This document shows, one piece after another, positions 26,212 to 35,834 of a DNA stretch of 64,000 nt. Below the pieces are notes generated by a model. The model did no database searches and was not told where the DNA came from. It saw only the letters and a program-made list of their open reading frames with translations. Made by a program: the position numbers and the translations under genes. This DNA comes from Marivirga harenae. GTDB lineage: Bacteria; Bacteroidota; Bacteroidia; Cytophagales; Cyclobacteriaceae. Positions within the stretch are counted from its first letter, which is position 1. The number at the start of each line of letters is the position of its first letter. The stretch is from assembly GCF_030534335.1 (NCBI RefSeq), contig NZ_CP130565.1, positions 131,501 through 195,500 on the forward strand, read 5' to 3'.

Positions 26212-26706
26212 TTAATTAGTTGCATATAATTCCTTCACCTTTTTAAAGTCGGTCGAATCATTTATTTCGTAAAAATAGTACTGTTGCCATTTTTGGGTTC
26301 TTTTAGCTTGTATGCTTTTTACAATTTCCCAATTAGGATAAACTCGGAAGGCTCTTTTCCCTTCTTTTTTAGAAGTTGATAATATACCTTTTTCAATAAG
26401 CACAGATTTGGGGAAAACAAATTGTCCCAACTGCTTTTCAGTTATTACACTCACCACATAAAAATCGAATCTGTCAGCTTCTTCAAGCGGTGCAATTATT
26501 CCCTGACTGTTTCTTTTCCAGTACACTACGAACTGTCCGGCTTTTTTAGGCGTAATTTTAGCTTTCCTGCTTATAATACTCCTTCCATTCAACTCAAATC
26601 GGCAAGCTTCATATTCTTTGCTTTCGTCTTCAATTTGAAAGTCTGACATTTTTAGCCCACATTTTTCATAAACTTGAGTATTGATCTGCTTTAAATTATT
26701 GTTCAT
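26212..26706 (-). CDS. MepB family protein
   Basis: 164 residues. The run SIISRKAKITPKKAGQFVVYWKR, continued by FDFYVV and GQFVFPKSVLIEKGI (about residues 42-108), is typical of the MepB family, named from the Staphylococcus mepRAB locus. The family has no proven biochemical function. Soluble, no signal peptide, standing alone. Confidence 0.8.
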   Translation of the reverse strand: MNNNLKQINTQVYEKCGLKMSDFQIEDESKEYEACRFELNGRSIISRKAKITPKKAGQFVVYWKRNSQGIIAPLEEADRFDFYVVSVITEKQLGQFVFPKSVLIEKGILSTSKKEGKRAFRVYPNWEIVKSIQAKRTQKWQQYYFYEINDSTDFKKVKELYATN

Positions 26707-26940
26707 TCTCTTTAGTGTACTAAAAAGAGTAAAACTAGGAAATTTTTAGAATTTTGGCTGCTAGGTGGGGCTAAAAAAGAACCACAGCATTCTAATTAAT
26801 GCTTCCAGGCGGCTACACAGCATTTCTTTACTATTTGAGCCTGAATCCTTAAAAAATCTCCAGCGATACCAAAAAAAATAGCAATGAGATAATTCCCATC
26901 GCTATTAACCTTAAATTGTCGTTCTTAGGCTTGGAAGCAG

Positions 26941-27585
26941 TTAAGCTCTAAGACTTTCCATCTCTTCTATAGTAGCATCTAATTTATCGAAGATGCGCCC
27001 ATACATAAGCCTCACATCAAAATTGTAAATCTGCTTGGAAAACAGCAGCATCAATAGTGTCACCACAGTAGTGAAGACCCACGCCATAAGCGGAACATCT
27101 CCTATAAAGATGACATCCGGAAATTTCGATCCTACTTCATTAACTAAGTCTTCCTGACTAGACCATGATGAAAAAAGCATGCTCATCACGATCAGGAAAT
27201 AAATAGGATACGTAAAACGGGTCACACTTCCATTTTTCAACAGAATAGTGTCCAACCAGCCCTTAAATGATTTTAAATAATCGTAACTATTTTGGCCAGT
27301 TTCTACCGGCTCTATTCGCTCAATTTGTCTTTTACTAAACCAGGCTGTTACCAACATTAGGACCGATATTGCCAACCCTTGCCATACTGCATCGACCAAG
27401 AAGTAAAAAAGAGGTATTACAATAGCCATCCCAATAATTAACTTTAGGTTGAACTTCAATCTGCTTTTTATTTTATCCACAATATGTTTTGACTTCTGCT
27501 CGTATAATCTATTGATCTTTGGCAAATCCAAGCTACCCTCTTCAAGGAAGCCTTCTTTCCACATATTTTCAATTGAATTTTTCAT
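26941..27585 (-). CDS. Membrane protein, probable anti-sigma factor
   Basis: 214 residues with a soluble N-terminus of about 45 residues followed by four hydrophobic segments (LIIGMAIVIPLFYFLVDAV, AISVLMLVTAWFS, YPIYFLIVMSMLF, WVFTTVVTLLMLLF). I do not recognise a named family. It overlaps the ECF sigma gene at 27569 by 17 bases, the classical position of a membrane-bound anti-sigma factor, so that role is inferred from context. No zinc-binding anti-sigma motif is seen. Confidence 0.6.
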   Translation of the reverse strand: MKNSIENMWKEGFLEEGSLDLPKINRLYEQKSKHIVDKIKSRLKFNLKLIIGMAIVIPLFYFLVDAVWQGLAISVLMLVTAWFSKRQIERIEPVETGQNSYDYLKSFKGWLDTILLKNGSVTRFTYPIYFLIVMSMLFSSWSSQEDLVNEVGSKFPDVIFIGDVPLMAWVFTTVVTLLMLLFSKQIYNFDVRLMYGRIFDKLDATIEEMESLRA

Positions 27586-28063
27586 CTATAATCTTTTTAA
27601 GTCGTTCTTTAATTCTTTTTACTCTTACTCCAATATTATTCGGATTTGTACCCAGAATATCAGCGATCTCTTGTTGTGGTTTCTCCTCCAAATAAAGAAG
27701 TATCACAGCTCTATCAACTTCTGATAAGTGTTTTATGGCGGTGTATAATTGATTTAACGCTTCATTTTCAAATGCCTTATTGCTTACCGTAACTGAATCT
27801 GGTAGCACATCAGAGGTAAAATGAATAGGCTCATTATTTTTCTTCTTCTTTAGGAGCGTCAAGCATACGTTCAGAGAGATTCTATAAATCCATGTAGTCC
27901 ATGCGCATTGCTCATTAAAGCTTTCTCTGCTTCTCCAGATTTGTAGACAAACTTCCTGATAGTAATCTTCAAAATCCTCCTGAGAATTGGTATACGCCCT
28001 GCAGATCTTGATAATGATGGCTGCATAAGGTACAATTGAAGAGTGATAAAAATCGCTACTCAT
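27569..28063 (-). CDS. ECF-type RNA polymerase sigma factor
   Basis: 164 residues with region 2 (YTNSQEDFEDYYQEVCLQIWR, then WTTWIYRISLNVCLTLLKKKK) and region 4 (LSEVDRAVILLYLEEKPQQE followed by IADILGTNPNNIGVRVKRIK). It overlaps the hydrolase stop by one base and the downstream membrane protein by 17. The three minus-strand genes 29448-26941 are therefore one operon in which the sigma factor and its likely anti-sigma are coupled to a hydrolase. Confidence 0.9.
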   Translation of the reverse strand: MSSDFYHSSIVPYAAIIIKICRAYTNSQEDFEDYYQEVCLQIWRSRESFNEQCAWTTWIYRISLNVCLTLLKKKKNNEPIHFTSDVLPDSVTVSNKAFENEALNQLYTAIKHLSEVDRAVILLYLEEKPQQEIADILGTNPNNIGVRVKRIKERLKKIIDEKFN

Positions 28064-29448
28064 TAGTTTTGCTTATTGATCCAGCTTGAGACCGTCTCCA
28101 GCACTAGGGGTTCCATGGTAGTCTCTATTTGAGCATATTCCTCCATAGAACCTGTCTCACAGATTTGAAATAAGTGGTTCATATTCTCAAATTCTTTTAC
28201 AGTCACTTTTTTGTTTCCTCCTTCGAGCAATGCTTTTTTGATGACCTCTAGGTTACTCGGACCTACCTGCACATCCTTCGCTCCATTGATTGCCAGAACT
28301 GGGCATTCTACTTTTACCAATGTGGCTCTTGGATCATGATTTAAAAAATAAAGCAACCAAGGCCTAGTCAACTGAGCTATTTGCTTCTCTATATATTCTT
28401 CGGTGCTCATTCCTTCTATAACTACCTTATTTTTCTCCATCTGATGGCCAATGTAAACTTCAAGCTTATTTTTTAAAGTTTCCATATTCTCCTCATTATT
28501 TTTTACTAGCTCAAATATACCTTGCATAACGGCTACTTCATTTTTAATGTCCTGCTCATCAGCACCTTTTAACTTCCCTAAAAGCTCGATTTGCTGTATT
28601 GATATTTGCTCTCCAGTGACACCAGGCCCGGCCAATAGAACTATGAAATTCATAGGAATGTCAGCTGCCACCAATGGCGCAATTAAGCCCCCTTCACTGT
28701 GGCCTATTAGTCCAATTTTTTCCGGATTAATATCGTTCCGGTTCTTCAAATAACGGACAGCAGCTTTCACATCATTTGCAAAATCGGCACTAGTAGCGGC
28801 ATTATGGTCGCCAGTAGAGGCTCCAAAACCACGATCGTCATAACGTAAAACTGCGATTCCCTGGCGAGTCAAATAATCTGCCAGCACCAGAAAGGGCTTA
28901 TGCGTCATAAATTCCTCATCCCTATTTTGTGGACCAGAACCAGAAATCAGAATAGCTGTAGGAAAATTCTCCTTATTCTTTGGCAAACTAAGTGTCCCGG
29001 CAAGCGTCACTTCTCCTTCTTCGCTGCTAAAGCTTACTTCTTCAGCATAATACGGATAGGGTTTAGTCGGCTCTTGCGGTCTAACAATCTTCCTTTCGGC
29101 TATGGGTTCAGTAGAGAGGTCAAGCTGGAAAGACTGGTTAGCCTGATAAAATTTTCCTTTGATCTTGCTATCCGAAAGTGCTCCTTTGTACTGTGCTCCA
29201 ATATTGGCGATCTGCAAATCTAATTGACCGTCAATAAATGTTACGGAACTAACCGGCATACCAAAGGCTTTTTGTGCTGGGCTGTCCATTGTTGCAGAAT
29301 AGTTGCCTTCTGTTTCCGTAATATGGAAAATAAGTGGAAGCTCCATACCCTGGACTTTTAAGAGGCCATACCAATCGCCAGTTACTTGTTGAGCAGACGC
29401 TAGAAGCGGAGCCAGGAATACCAGAAATAATAATTTAATCTTTCGCAT
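28063..29448 (-). CDS. Secreted alpha/beta hydrolase
   Basis: 461 residues with a cleavable signal (LFLVFLAPLLASAQQ). The first 130 residues are a strand-rich domain; the hydrolase core follows, with SGSGPQNRDE (oxyanion-type loop) and the nucleophile elbow GHSEGG, S251. A conserved D in NGAKDVQV and H in MNHLFQ complete a plausible triad. Probable periplasmic esterase or peptidase of unknown substrate. First gene of the operon with the ECF sigma factor. Confidence 0.88.
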   Translation of the reverse strand: MRKIKLLFLVFLAPLLASAQQVTGDWYGLLKVQGMELPLIFHITETEGNYSATMDSPAQKAFGMPVSSVTFIDGQLDLQIANIGAQYKGALSDSKIKGKFYQANQSFQLDLSTEPIAERKIVRPQEPTKPYPYYAEEVSFSSEEGEVTLAGTLSLPKNKENFPTAILISGSGPQNRDEEFMTHKPFLVLADYLTRQGIAVLRYDDRGFGASTGDHNAATSADFANDVKAAVRYLKNRNDINPEKIGLIGHSEGGLIAPLVAADIPMNFIVLLAGPGVTGEQISIQQIELLGKLKGADEQDIKNEVAVMQGIFELVKNNEENMETLKNKLEVYIGHQMEKNKVVIEGMSTEEYIEKQIAQLTRPWLLYFLNHDPRATLVKVECPVLAINGAKDVQVGPSNLEVIKKALLEGGNKKVTVKEFENMNHLFQICETGSMEEYAQIETTMEPLVLETVSSWINKQN

Positions 29449-29646
29449 AATTTTATCTTTTCTTTATTAGTGGCTGAAAAAAAATAATCTTACACGCTGT
29501 CAATATTTTTTTACCTCCCATATCATTCATAAGGCAAAGATATTTCTAAAAGGAAATAAAATGTAGTTTATTAAGCTATGGAAATCCATACCTGAAAAAT
29601 CATACTTATCCTCATAAATAATCTTAAGGAAAGCCGCTATCAGCTT

Positions 29647-30288
29647 CTAAATCAAATTATTTCGCTGTGCTTTTTGAACTGCTTCTAGCTTTGAATGTAC
29701 TTGCAACTTAGCGTAAATATTTTCAATATGTTTGCGTATAGTAGAAGGTGACAAAAATAAATTTTCCGCTATAACTGTGTAACTCAACCCTTGGGCCAAC
29801 TGCTCTAGCACAATGACTTCCCTTGGAGAGAGATTGATTTGCTCTGCATTTTTCTCATCAAAATTAATCGGGTTTCGTAGTAATTTAAGAGTCTTCAAAG
29901 CAATGGAGGGATTCATAGCTGCACCCCCATGTAATGTTTCTATTATGCCATTGAACAATAAATGTGGATTAATGTCTTTCAACAAATAACCATCGGCTCC
30001 GGCTTTAATAGCATTAAATATGTGCTCGTCATTATCAAAAACCGTGAGCATAATAATTTTGATATGGGGATACTTTTGTTTAACAATCTTAGTTGCTTCT
30101 ATGCCATTCATTTTAGGCATTTCGATATCCATTAAGATCAATTCCACGCGACTGCTATCGTCTAATTTCTCTAATAAATCCTTTCCGCTACTCGCTGTAA
30201 ATTTTATTTGAATTTCTTCAAAAAAAGACAATTTCTCCTTTATGGATTGAATCAAAAAACTGTTATCATCTACTATAGCTATTTTCAT
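29647..30288 (-). CDS. LuxR-type (NarL/FixJ) response regulator
   Basis: 213 residues. Receiver domain with acidic pair D7-D8, phospho-acceptor D54 (LILMDIEMPK) and K in the LLKDI loop. The C-terminal LuxR helix-turn-helix reads LSPREVIVLEQLAQGLSYTV, then LFLSPSTIRKHIENIYAKL. It follows the histidine kinase gene (30430) in the same direction with 141 bases between, so the two are the obvious two-component pair. Confidence 0.93.
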   Translation of the reverse strand: MKIAIVDDNSFLIQSIKEKLSFFEEIQIKFTASSGKDLLEKLDDSSRVELILMDIEMPKMNGIEATKIVKQKYPHIKIIMLTVFDNDEHIFNAIKAGADGYLLKDINPHLLFNGIIETLHGGAAMNPSIALKTLKLLRNPINFDEKNAEQINLSPREVIVLEQLAQGLSYTVIAENLFLSPSTIRKHIENIYAKLQVHSKLEAVQKAQRNNLI

Positions 30289-30429
30289 TGGTAGGTTAGT
30301 GCGATTTTATATTCCATGATGATACAAATATTTACTCAGGAACAATTAAGATTTCTAAATTAGAATTATGATTGTGACAGTAATATAAAAATAGCGCGAA
30401 TTACATAGATCCAAAATAGGGCAATTGCC

Positions 30430-32259
30430 TTATTCGTTCACTGGCACTACTAATTGTACTTTAGTGCCTGGTTTTTGGTTCAAGATTGACAACTGACCTT
30501 CTATTTCCTCTGCTCTTTTTCTCATGTAATTCAATCCGTTGCCGATTTCTCGATTTTCCTTTTCAAAAATATCAAAGCCTTTCCCATCGTCAATAATTTC
30601 TACCACAACTTCATGAGAGTTTTGAATGAAATTGACTGTAATTTTTTGAGGATGTGAATGCTTTATGGCATTATTTACTGCTTCCTGTATGATACGATAT
30701 ACGTTAATTCCTTGCAACGAATTAAATGCCACACCTTCCTGTTTATTCCTAAAATTAACCTCGATTTCAATTCCCATTAAAGAAGCTTTGGCCGCCTCCA
30801 TGAAATTAGTAATACGCGATTTTAGATCTTCAAGGGTTATTTCATCTTTATTCATGGCCCAAATGGTATCACGTAGATCTGTGATGGTACTTCTGGTGAA
30901 GGCAGCTATGCTTTCAAATTTAGGATAAATGAAGTCTTTGCTGAACTCATAATACTTCAGGTTGTCCAGTGAAGAGATAATAAATGTTAATTGGGAACCG
31001 ATATTATCATGTAAGTCCTTTGAAATAGTTAGACGTTGCTCTTGTAAATTATTCTGGTTTTCTATTCGTACCAATGCCTCTTTTAACTGGTTTTCTTTAA
31101 CGATTTGCTTGTTCCGCTGTTTCTGTTGTTTATACACTGCAAATCCAAAAATTGAGACTAAGAAAGCTAGACCAAAGGCAGAAATAAGCCAGTTAGTTCT
31201 ATTTTTAATTTCCACCTCCTTTGTAAGGATGTCTGTTTGTATTTCAGCCAAAAGTTTTTCTTTCTTTTCCGTTTCAAACTGGATTTGCAACTCTTCTATT
31301 CGGCTGTTCACCTTTAGGCTGTTACTGCTATCTTTCAGGCTTTGAAATCTCTCTTTCCAGCGATAAGCATTTTCGTAATCCGATAAACTGAGGTAGGTGT
31401 TAGCGATCTGTTCATAGCAATATTGTTCCAGATGTTGGTATTTAAATTGCTTTGCCAGACTGGCACAACGCTTAAAATTTTCAAGCGCTTCTTTATATTT
31501 CTGTTCCAGCACTAAAATTTCAGCCTTTTGCACATAATTTACAGTAATGCCATAATTATCCGCTATTTCATTTCGGATGACCAAAGAAGTATCCAAATAG
31601 ACCTTTGCATATCTATAGTTTTTCATTTCAGCAAAAGTGTTTGCAATATTGGCGTAGCTGTACCCCAGACCTGTGCTATCCTTCAGGGCCTTTTTGATTC
31701 GTAAAGATTTTTTCTGGTAGAGTAAGGCGCTGTCATTTTTTCCAATCATGTTAAGCACCACTCCATAATTATCATAAACGGGGTTAATTCCCACTGAATC
31801 GTTGACCTCTTCCAACAACTTTATGCTCATTTGCATGTATTGCTGAGCTTTTCCCAAATTATTCGACTTTAAATTATATCCCAAGCCACCATAGGCAATT
31901 CCAGCTTTGCCTATATCACCGATCTCTTCAAAAATTTTTATAGCTCTCAAGGATAGGGCCAGGCTTTCATCGATCTTATTTTGATAGGCTTTTAGTTGGC
32001 CCTGCTTAAACACCACATCGCCCAAAGAAATACTATCATTAAGTTCTATAGCGATTTGCTCTGCTTTTTGAAACAGTTTTTCTGCCTTTTCTACCTCTGC
32101 TACAAACTGCCCATAAGGAACTTGAGTAATGAGTTCCAGTTGTTTTTCGACAGAAAGCTTTTTAGCTGATTGTGTAAGACTATCTAAATACGTTGCTTCC
32201 TTTTGAGAAAAAGCAGGAAATGAAGCTAAGATGAAAAATAATATCCAACAGAATCGCAT
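30430..32259 (-). CDS. TPR-containing sensor histidine kinase (HisKA_3 type)
   Basis: 609 residues. A signal peptide (FILASFPAFSQ), about seven TPR-like repeats to residue 330, a coiled coil, one membrane segment (WLISAFGLAFLVSIFGFAVY), a second coiled coil, then the HisKA_3 core with H417 in ISKDLHDNIGSQ. The HATPase domain has the N box VNNAIKHS and the G box DDGKGFD. The periplasmic TPR domain presumably senses a protein or peptide. Partner regulator is 29647. This class is common in Bacteroidota and usually pairs with a NarL-type regulator, as here. Confidence 0.92.
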   Translation of the reverse strand: MRFCWILFFILASFPAFSQKEATYLDSLTQSAKKLSVEKQLELITQVPYGQFVAEVEKAEKLFQKAEQIAIELNDSISLGDVVFKQGQLKAYQNKIDESLALSLRAIKIFEEIGDIGKAGIAYGGLGYNLKSNNLGKAQQYMQMSIKLLEEVNDSVGINPVYDNYGVVLNMIGKNDSALLYQKKSLRIKKALKDSTGLGYSYANIANTFAEMKNYRYAKVYLDTSLVIRNEIADNYGITVNYVQKAEILVLEQKYKEALENFKRCASLAKQFKYQHLEQYCYEQIANTYLSLSDYENAYRWKERFQSLKDSSNSLKVNSRIEELQIQFETEKKEKLLAEIQTDILTKEVEIKNRTNWLISAFGLAFLVSIFGFAVYKQQKQRNKQIVKENQLKEALVRIENQNNLQEQRLTISKDLHDNIGSQLTFIISSLDNLKYYEFSKDFIYPKFESIAAFTRSTITDLRDTIWAMNKDEITLEDLKSRITNFMEAAKASLMGIEIEVNFRNKQEGVAFNSLQGINVYRIIQEAVNNAIKHSHPQKITVNFIQNSHEVVVEIIDDGKGFDIFEKENREIGNGLNYMRKRAEEIEGQLSILNQKPGTKVQLVVPVNE

Positions 32260-32311
32260 AGGTTTTATTTAAAGGCTGCGACTAAGATAAAGAAAAAAGC
32301 TATTTGATTTT

Positions 32312-32347
32312 AAAAAAATTCCTGAACCGATAAAATCAATTCAGGAA
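32312..32347 (-). terminator. Intrinsic terminator of the 32398 gene
   Basis: TTCCTGAA (32319-32326) and TTCAGGAA (32340-32347) pair exactly around 13 bases; the seven A residues at 32312-32318 give the U run on the minus strand. It lies 50 bases past the stop at 32398. Confidence 0.7.
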
Positions 32348-32397
32348 CTTATAAGTGATCATAGCAATATTTGAATTGCTAATATTGCCTAATTTAT

Positions 32398-33438
32398 CTA
32401 TTCAAAGACTTCATTTAGATGGTATTTAATAAATTCGCTTCCAGCGAGGTACATTCCTTCTGCATACTTTTTACCATCTGGTTCAAGCCATTTAGTAGTT
32501 TCGCTGTAATTGTCACCTCTGATCATCACTATAGGATTTTGTAAAGTAGCTGTTGCCTGAGTTTGCTTAGAGTACGCCACTACTTTATCCTTTTCCAAAA
32601 CCCCTGAAATTTCCAAGTCAGATTTCATAAAACCACTGTATTGAGATTCTGCACTACCTCCTATTTTTAATTTTCCTCTGGTGAAAGAAACATAACTGTT
32701 TAAAGCCACAGCCTGCTTATTCTTATCTATCAGGCTCGTAAGTCCTGCAGAAGTGTTTTCATCAGTAACATTATAAAGGTTTGCTAATCTGTAATTAATA
32801 TACAATTTCACTTTAGCTTGATTACCGACATTCCAATCGTTGCCCACAGCAGAAAACACATACACCAGCGAAACATCGGCTACTAAAGCATCTTGCAGCT
32901 CCTGCGAAAGACTTTGAGGAGTTTTGTCGAAACCAGCCAATGTAGAAGACAAAGCATTTCTGTCTTTATAGAAATAAGAATAACCTGTGGGCACGACAGA
33001 CAAAATGCCTGTCATGTCGGTTTCATACACGCTAGGGCCTGTAGCTTTTTTCCAGCCTTGATAGGTATCAGTATTTCCTGCTTCTTCCGCTGAAATAATT
33101 TCATAGCCTCTGGATTTCATATCATCCACAAAATCCTTATAAAGCTGATCGGCTTTTGATTGTATGGCATCTTTTTCCAAAGTAGCCAAGCCTACAGCAG
33201 CTTTTGCCTTGGCAGCATTTTTTATACTTCTACCAAAGCCACCTGCTTCCTTTTTATCAACCGCTTCTTTGTAAATTTCAAAGTTGATGTTAAAACTTGA
33301 GATATATAATTTTTTAATGCCATCATTGAGTTTTTTACTCTTAAAGGCATCGTCTTTAGGTTGAAATTTACCCAAATCTTGAGCGCTAAGTGTGTAAAAT
33401 GAAAATAAGGCTAAAACAAGTAAACTAATTTTTTTCAT
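32398..33438 (-). CDS. Secreted protein of unknown function
   Basis: About 346 residues from ATG 33438, preferred to 33462 because the signal peptide MKKISLLVLALFSFYTLSAQ starts there. The mature protein is soluble, with no family I recognise. It has an alanine-rich helical stretch (KNAAKAKAAVGLATLEKDA) near residue 75 and a strand-rich second half (YSYFYKDRNALSS, VKLYINYRLANLYNV). Monocistronic, with a terminator at 32312-32347. Confidence 0.7.
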   Translation of the reverse strand: MKKISLLVLALFSFYTLSAQDLGKFQPKDDAFKSKKLNDGIKKLYISSFNINFEIYKEAVDKKEAGGFGRSIKNAAKAKAAVGLATLEKDAIQSKADQLYKDFVDDMKSRGYEIISAEEAGNTDTYQGWKKATGPSVYETDMTGILSVVPTGYSYFYKDRNALSSTLAGFDKTPQSLSQELQDALVADVSLVYVFSAVGNDWNVGNQAKVKLYINYRLANLYNVTDENTSAGLTSLIDKNKQAVALNSYVSFTRGKLKIGGSAESQYSGFMKSDLEISGVLEKDKVVAYSKQTQATATLQNPIVMIRGDNYSETTKWLEPDGKKYAEGMYLAGSEFIKYHLNEVFE

Positions 33439-33746
33439 GATTTTTGTGTGAATGGTTATCATACAAAATTGCTTTTAAATAGTAGCTGATTCAATAAGGC
33501 ATTTGCCCTATTTTCTTGGTTTTTAGAAGAATAATTTTACTTAGGGCCACCGTAGGCAGTTAAGTCATCTAAAAAATACGGAGTAATTTCTACCTTATAA
33601 ATTAGAAGCGATAGCAGGACTATTTGATATAAAATATTCTAAGGCGGATATTTAGTAGCAATTTTTAATAAAAAATTTATCTTTTCAAAACCTTTTCTAT
33701 ATTTACATGTATATACATATATTGTATCGACATTAAATAAAATATT

Positions 33747-34097
33747 ATGACTCTAAGAGAAAAAACACAAGACATTTACAACCTAATAGGTGAAGGAAAA
33801 TTATTAGATGCATTCGATAAATACTATGGAGAAAGCGTAGTAATCACCGAACCAAGAGGAACATGGACAGGCAAAGCTGAATGCAGAAAGCACGAAGAGG
33901 AATTTTTAGGTATGATAAAAGAATTTCACGGAATGGAAGTAACCGCAATCACTTCTGACGAGGAAGCGGGTATAGTAATGCATGAAACTTCTATGGATGT
34001 TACTTTTCAGGATGGTAACCGCGTAAATATGGAGCAAGTTGGCGTGCAAAAATGGAAAGACGGGAAAATCGTTCACGAAAGATTTTATTACCAATAG
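33747..34097 (+). CDS. SnoaL-like (NTF2 superfamily) protein
   Basis: 116 residues, the standard single-domain length. The pattern YNLIGEGKLLDAFDKYYGESV, then WTGKAECRKHEEEFL, and VQKWKDGKIVHERFYY at the C-terminus is that of SnoaL-like ketosteroid-isomerase-fold proteins. An A/T-rich region with a perfect 12-base palindrome ATGTATATACAT (33707-33718) lies 28 bases upstream and may be part of its promoter or an operator. Followed by a strong terminator. Confidence 0.8.
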   Translation: MTLREKTQDIYNLIGEGKLLDAFDKYYGESVVITEPRGTWTGKAECRKHEEEFLGMIKEFHGMEVTAITSDEEAGIVMHETSMDVTFQDGNRVNMEQVGVQKWKDGKIVHERFYYQ

Positions 34098-34122
34098 TAG
34101 CAAGCAATTTGGAGAGACACGA

Positions 34123-34152
34123 AAAGCAGATCGATTGGTCTGCTTTTTTTTT
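34123..34152 (+). terminator. Intrinsic terminator after the SnoaL-like gene
   Basis: AAAGCAGA (34123-34130), eight-base loop, TCTGCTTT (34139-34146), then a T run to about 34152. Confidence 0.8.
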
Positions 34153-34258
34153 GCTCTTATGAGCATATTAATGGAATTCAATCAGGGCAGCCCATCTGCT
34201 GAAAAGAGTAAATCTGTTCTTTAATTAATTTCGATTCGGTTAAGAATGTTAGCTTCCG

Positions 34259-34266
34259 TAGATTTG
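34259..34266 (+). promoter_or_regulatory. Candidate -7 element TAGATTTG
   Basis: Matches the Bacteroidota TAnnTTTG consensus. TTCG at 34235-34238 is a one-mismatch -33 element with 20 bases between. The methyltransferase ATG at 34275 is only nine bases on, implying a very short 5' leader. Confidence 0.35.
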
Positions 34267-34274
34267 CAAATAAG

Positions 34275-35429
34275 ATGAATGAAACGCAACAATTCTTTCA
34301 AGAAATTAAACAAGCTAGAACAGCGGATACTTTTGTAAAGCTAACTTTAAGTAAACCAATACGAAAGTCGGCAGATTTAGAAAATGTATACCTTCGTGAA
34401 GTAGAGATTCAAAAAGAAAAAATGATCTCTTTCACTTACCGATTCAAGACGAATGATCAGGTAAAAAACTATTCCTTAGATGGAGCCATAGACGAATTGG
34501 CAATTCTGTTGAACTCTTCCTTTCGTATTGCTACTTTGTTTACATTGGAGAAAGACGTTGCAATTCGAATTAATAAAAAGGGCAAAACATCGATTGCTAC
34601 CAACCCACCAACCTTCAGTGACAAGCTTCCTGTACATCATGACAAGCATAAAGTAAAGCGGGTTTCTGACAGTGAGTTCTTGTTTCATTTGGGAATAAAG
34701 GATAAGCAAGGAAAACTTATCCCTAAAATGGCCGACAAGTATAAGCAGATTAATAAGTATTTAGAGATCATTGATGATTTGCTTAAATCTACCCCACTGC
34801 CCAAGAAAGTAAATATAGTGGATATGGGATCTGGCAAAGGCTATTTAACATTTGCTCTTTATGATTTCTTGCGAAACACCCGCCAGTTGGATATACAAGT
34901 AACTGGGATAGAGCTAAGAGAGGAACTAGTAACCTATTGCAATGAGGTCGCCAAAAAATGTGGATACAGTAGCCTATCCTTTATTTCAGAACGAATTGAA
35001 AATTACAATGCGGATAGAATAGACGTACTGATAGCCCTTCATGCGTGCGATACAGCCACTGATGATGCGATTTATAAAGGCTTAAGGTCTAAATCATCGC
35101 TAATTATTTGTGCCCCCTGTTGCCATAAGCAAGTACGACAAAGTGTTAAAGGGACAACTCAGGAAAACCCTATCCTTAAATACGGTATTTTTCAAGAACG
35201 CCAGTTTGAGATGGTAACCGATACCATACGGGCGCTCATTTTAGAGAAAAACCAATACAACACAAAAGTATTCGAATTCATCTCTAATGAACACACAAGA
35301 AAAAATGTAATGTTAGTGGCAACAAAGGCAAGTAAATCTCCCAATATTGAAGCAATCGAAGCCAAAATCGAAGGTTTAAAAAAAGAGTATGGAGTTGCAG
35401 AACATTACTTGGAGACACGAATAGATTAG
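34275..35429 (+). CDS. SAM-dependent methyltransferase (Methyltransf_32-like)
   Basis: 384 residues. An N-terminal half of about 170 residues without known motifs precedes a class I Rossmann methyltransferase: motif I VDMGSGKGYLTFALYDFL near residue 180, acidic VTGIELRE about 30 residues on, then ALHACDTATDD, and ICAPCCHKQVR near residue 280. The Cys-Cys-His block resembles Methyltransf_32 (METTL25/Trm13-related) proteins, some of which modify RNA, so an RNA substrate is plausible but inferred. Confidence 0.85.
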   Translation: MNETQQFFQEIKQARTADTFVKLTLSKPIRKSADLENVYLREVEIQKEKMISFTYRFKTNDQVKNYSLDGAIDELAILLNSSFRIATLFTLEKDVAIRINKKGKTSIATNPPTFSDKLPVHHDKHKVKRVSDSEFLFHLGIKDKQGKLIPKMADKYKQINKYLEIIDDLLKSTPLPKKVNIVDMGSGKGYLTFALYDFLRNTRQLDIQVTGIELREELVTYCNEVAKKCGYSSLSFISERIENYNADRIDVLIALHACDTATDDAIYKGLRSKSSLIICAPCCHKQVRQSVKGTTQENPILKYGIFQERQFEMVTDTIRALILEKNQYNTKVFEFISNEHTRKNVMLVATKASKSPNIEAIEAKIEGLKKEYGVAEHYLETRID

Positions 35430-35834
35430 AGTGGACAATTAAATATTCCCTATCAAAAGCTCTAGTTTCTAATCTTTTGAGCATTACTATTTTTTCTTTG
35501 TATGAACGACTCTAGCTATTTACCCTATAGAGATTAAAGTTCCAAATAGGTGAAAAATCTAAAAGACAGAAAATTATGTTGTACGAATTCGATTGCTACT
35601 AAACCTTCAGATAGGCTAGCACATAATTTCAAATATTATTAGTTTAGGAGTGATCTGACAGTTTAAATATTATTCTGTATAAAATTGTCTTATTTAGAGA
35701 ATATTTTAGCTAATTCCTGAATTCTCAATATTACTATATAGGTTTCAAACCCTCTCATTAAATTTTATAGCCATCCATTATATTATAAATCCAATTTTTT
35801 ATACATTAGGCATTGATTTAAAGCTTCATTCCCT
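35430..35834. other. Gene-free AT-rich intergenic region
   Basis: 405 bases. TCAAAAG (35453-35459) and CTTTTGA (35474-35480) could form a weak terminator for the methyltransferase gene, followed by ATTTTTTC. The rest is AT-rich without an open frame of coding character or a recognisable RNA. The promoter of the penicillin acylase gene must lie here but no good consensus was found. Confidence 0.35.
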
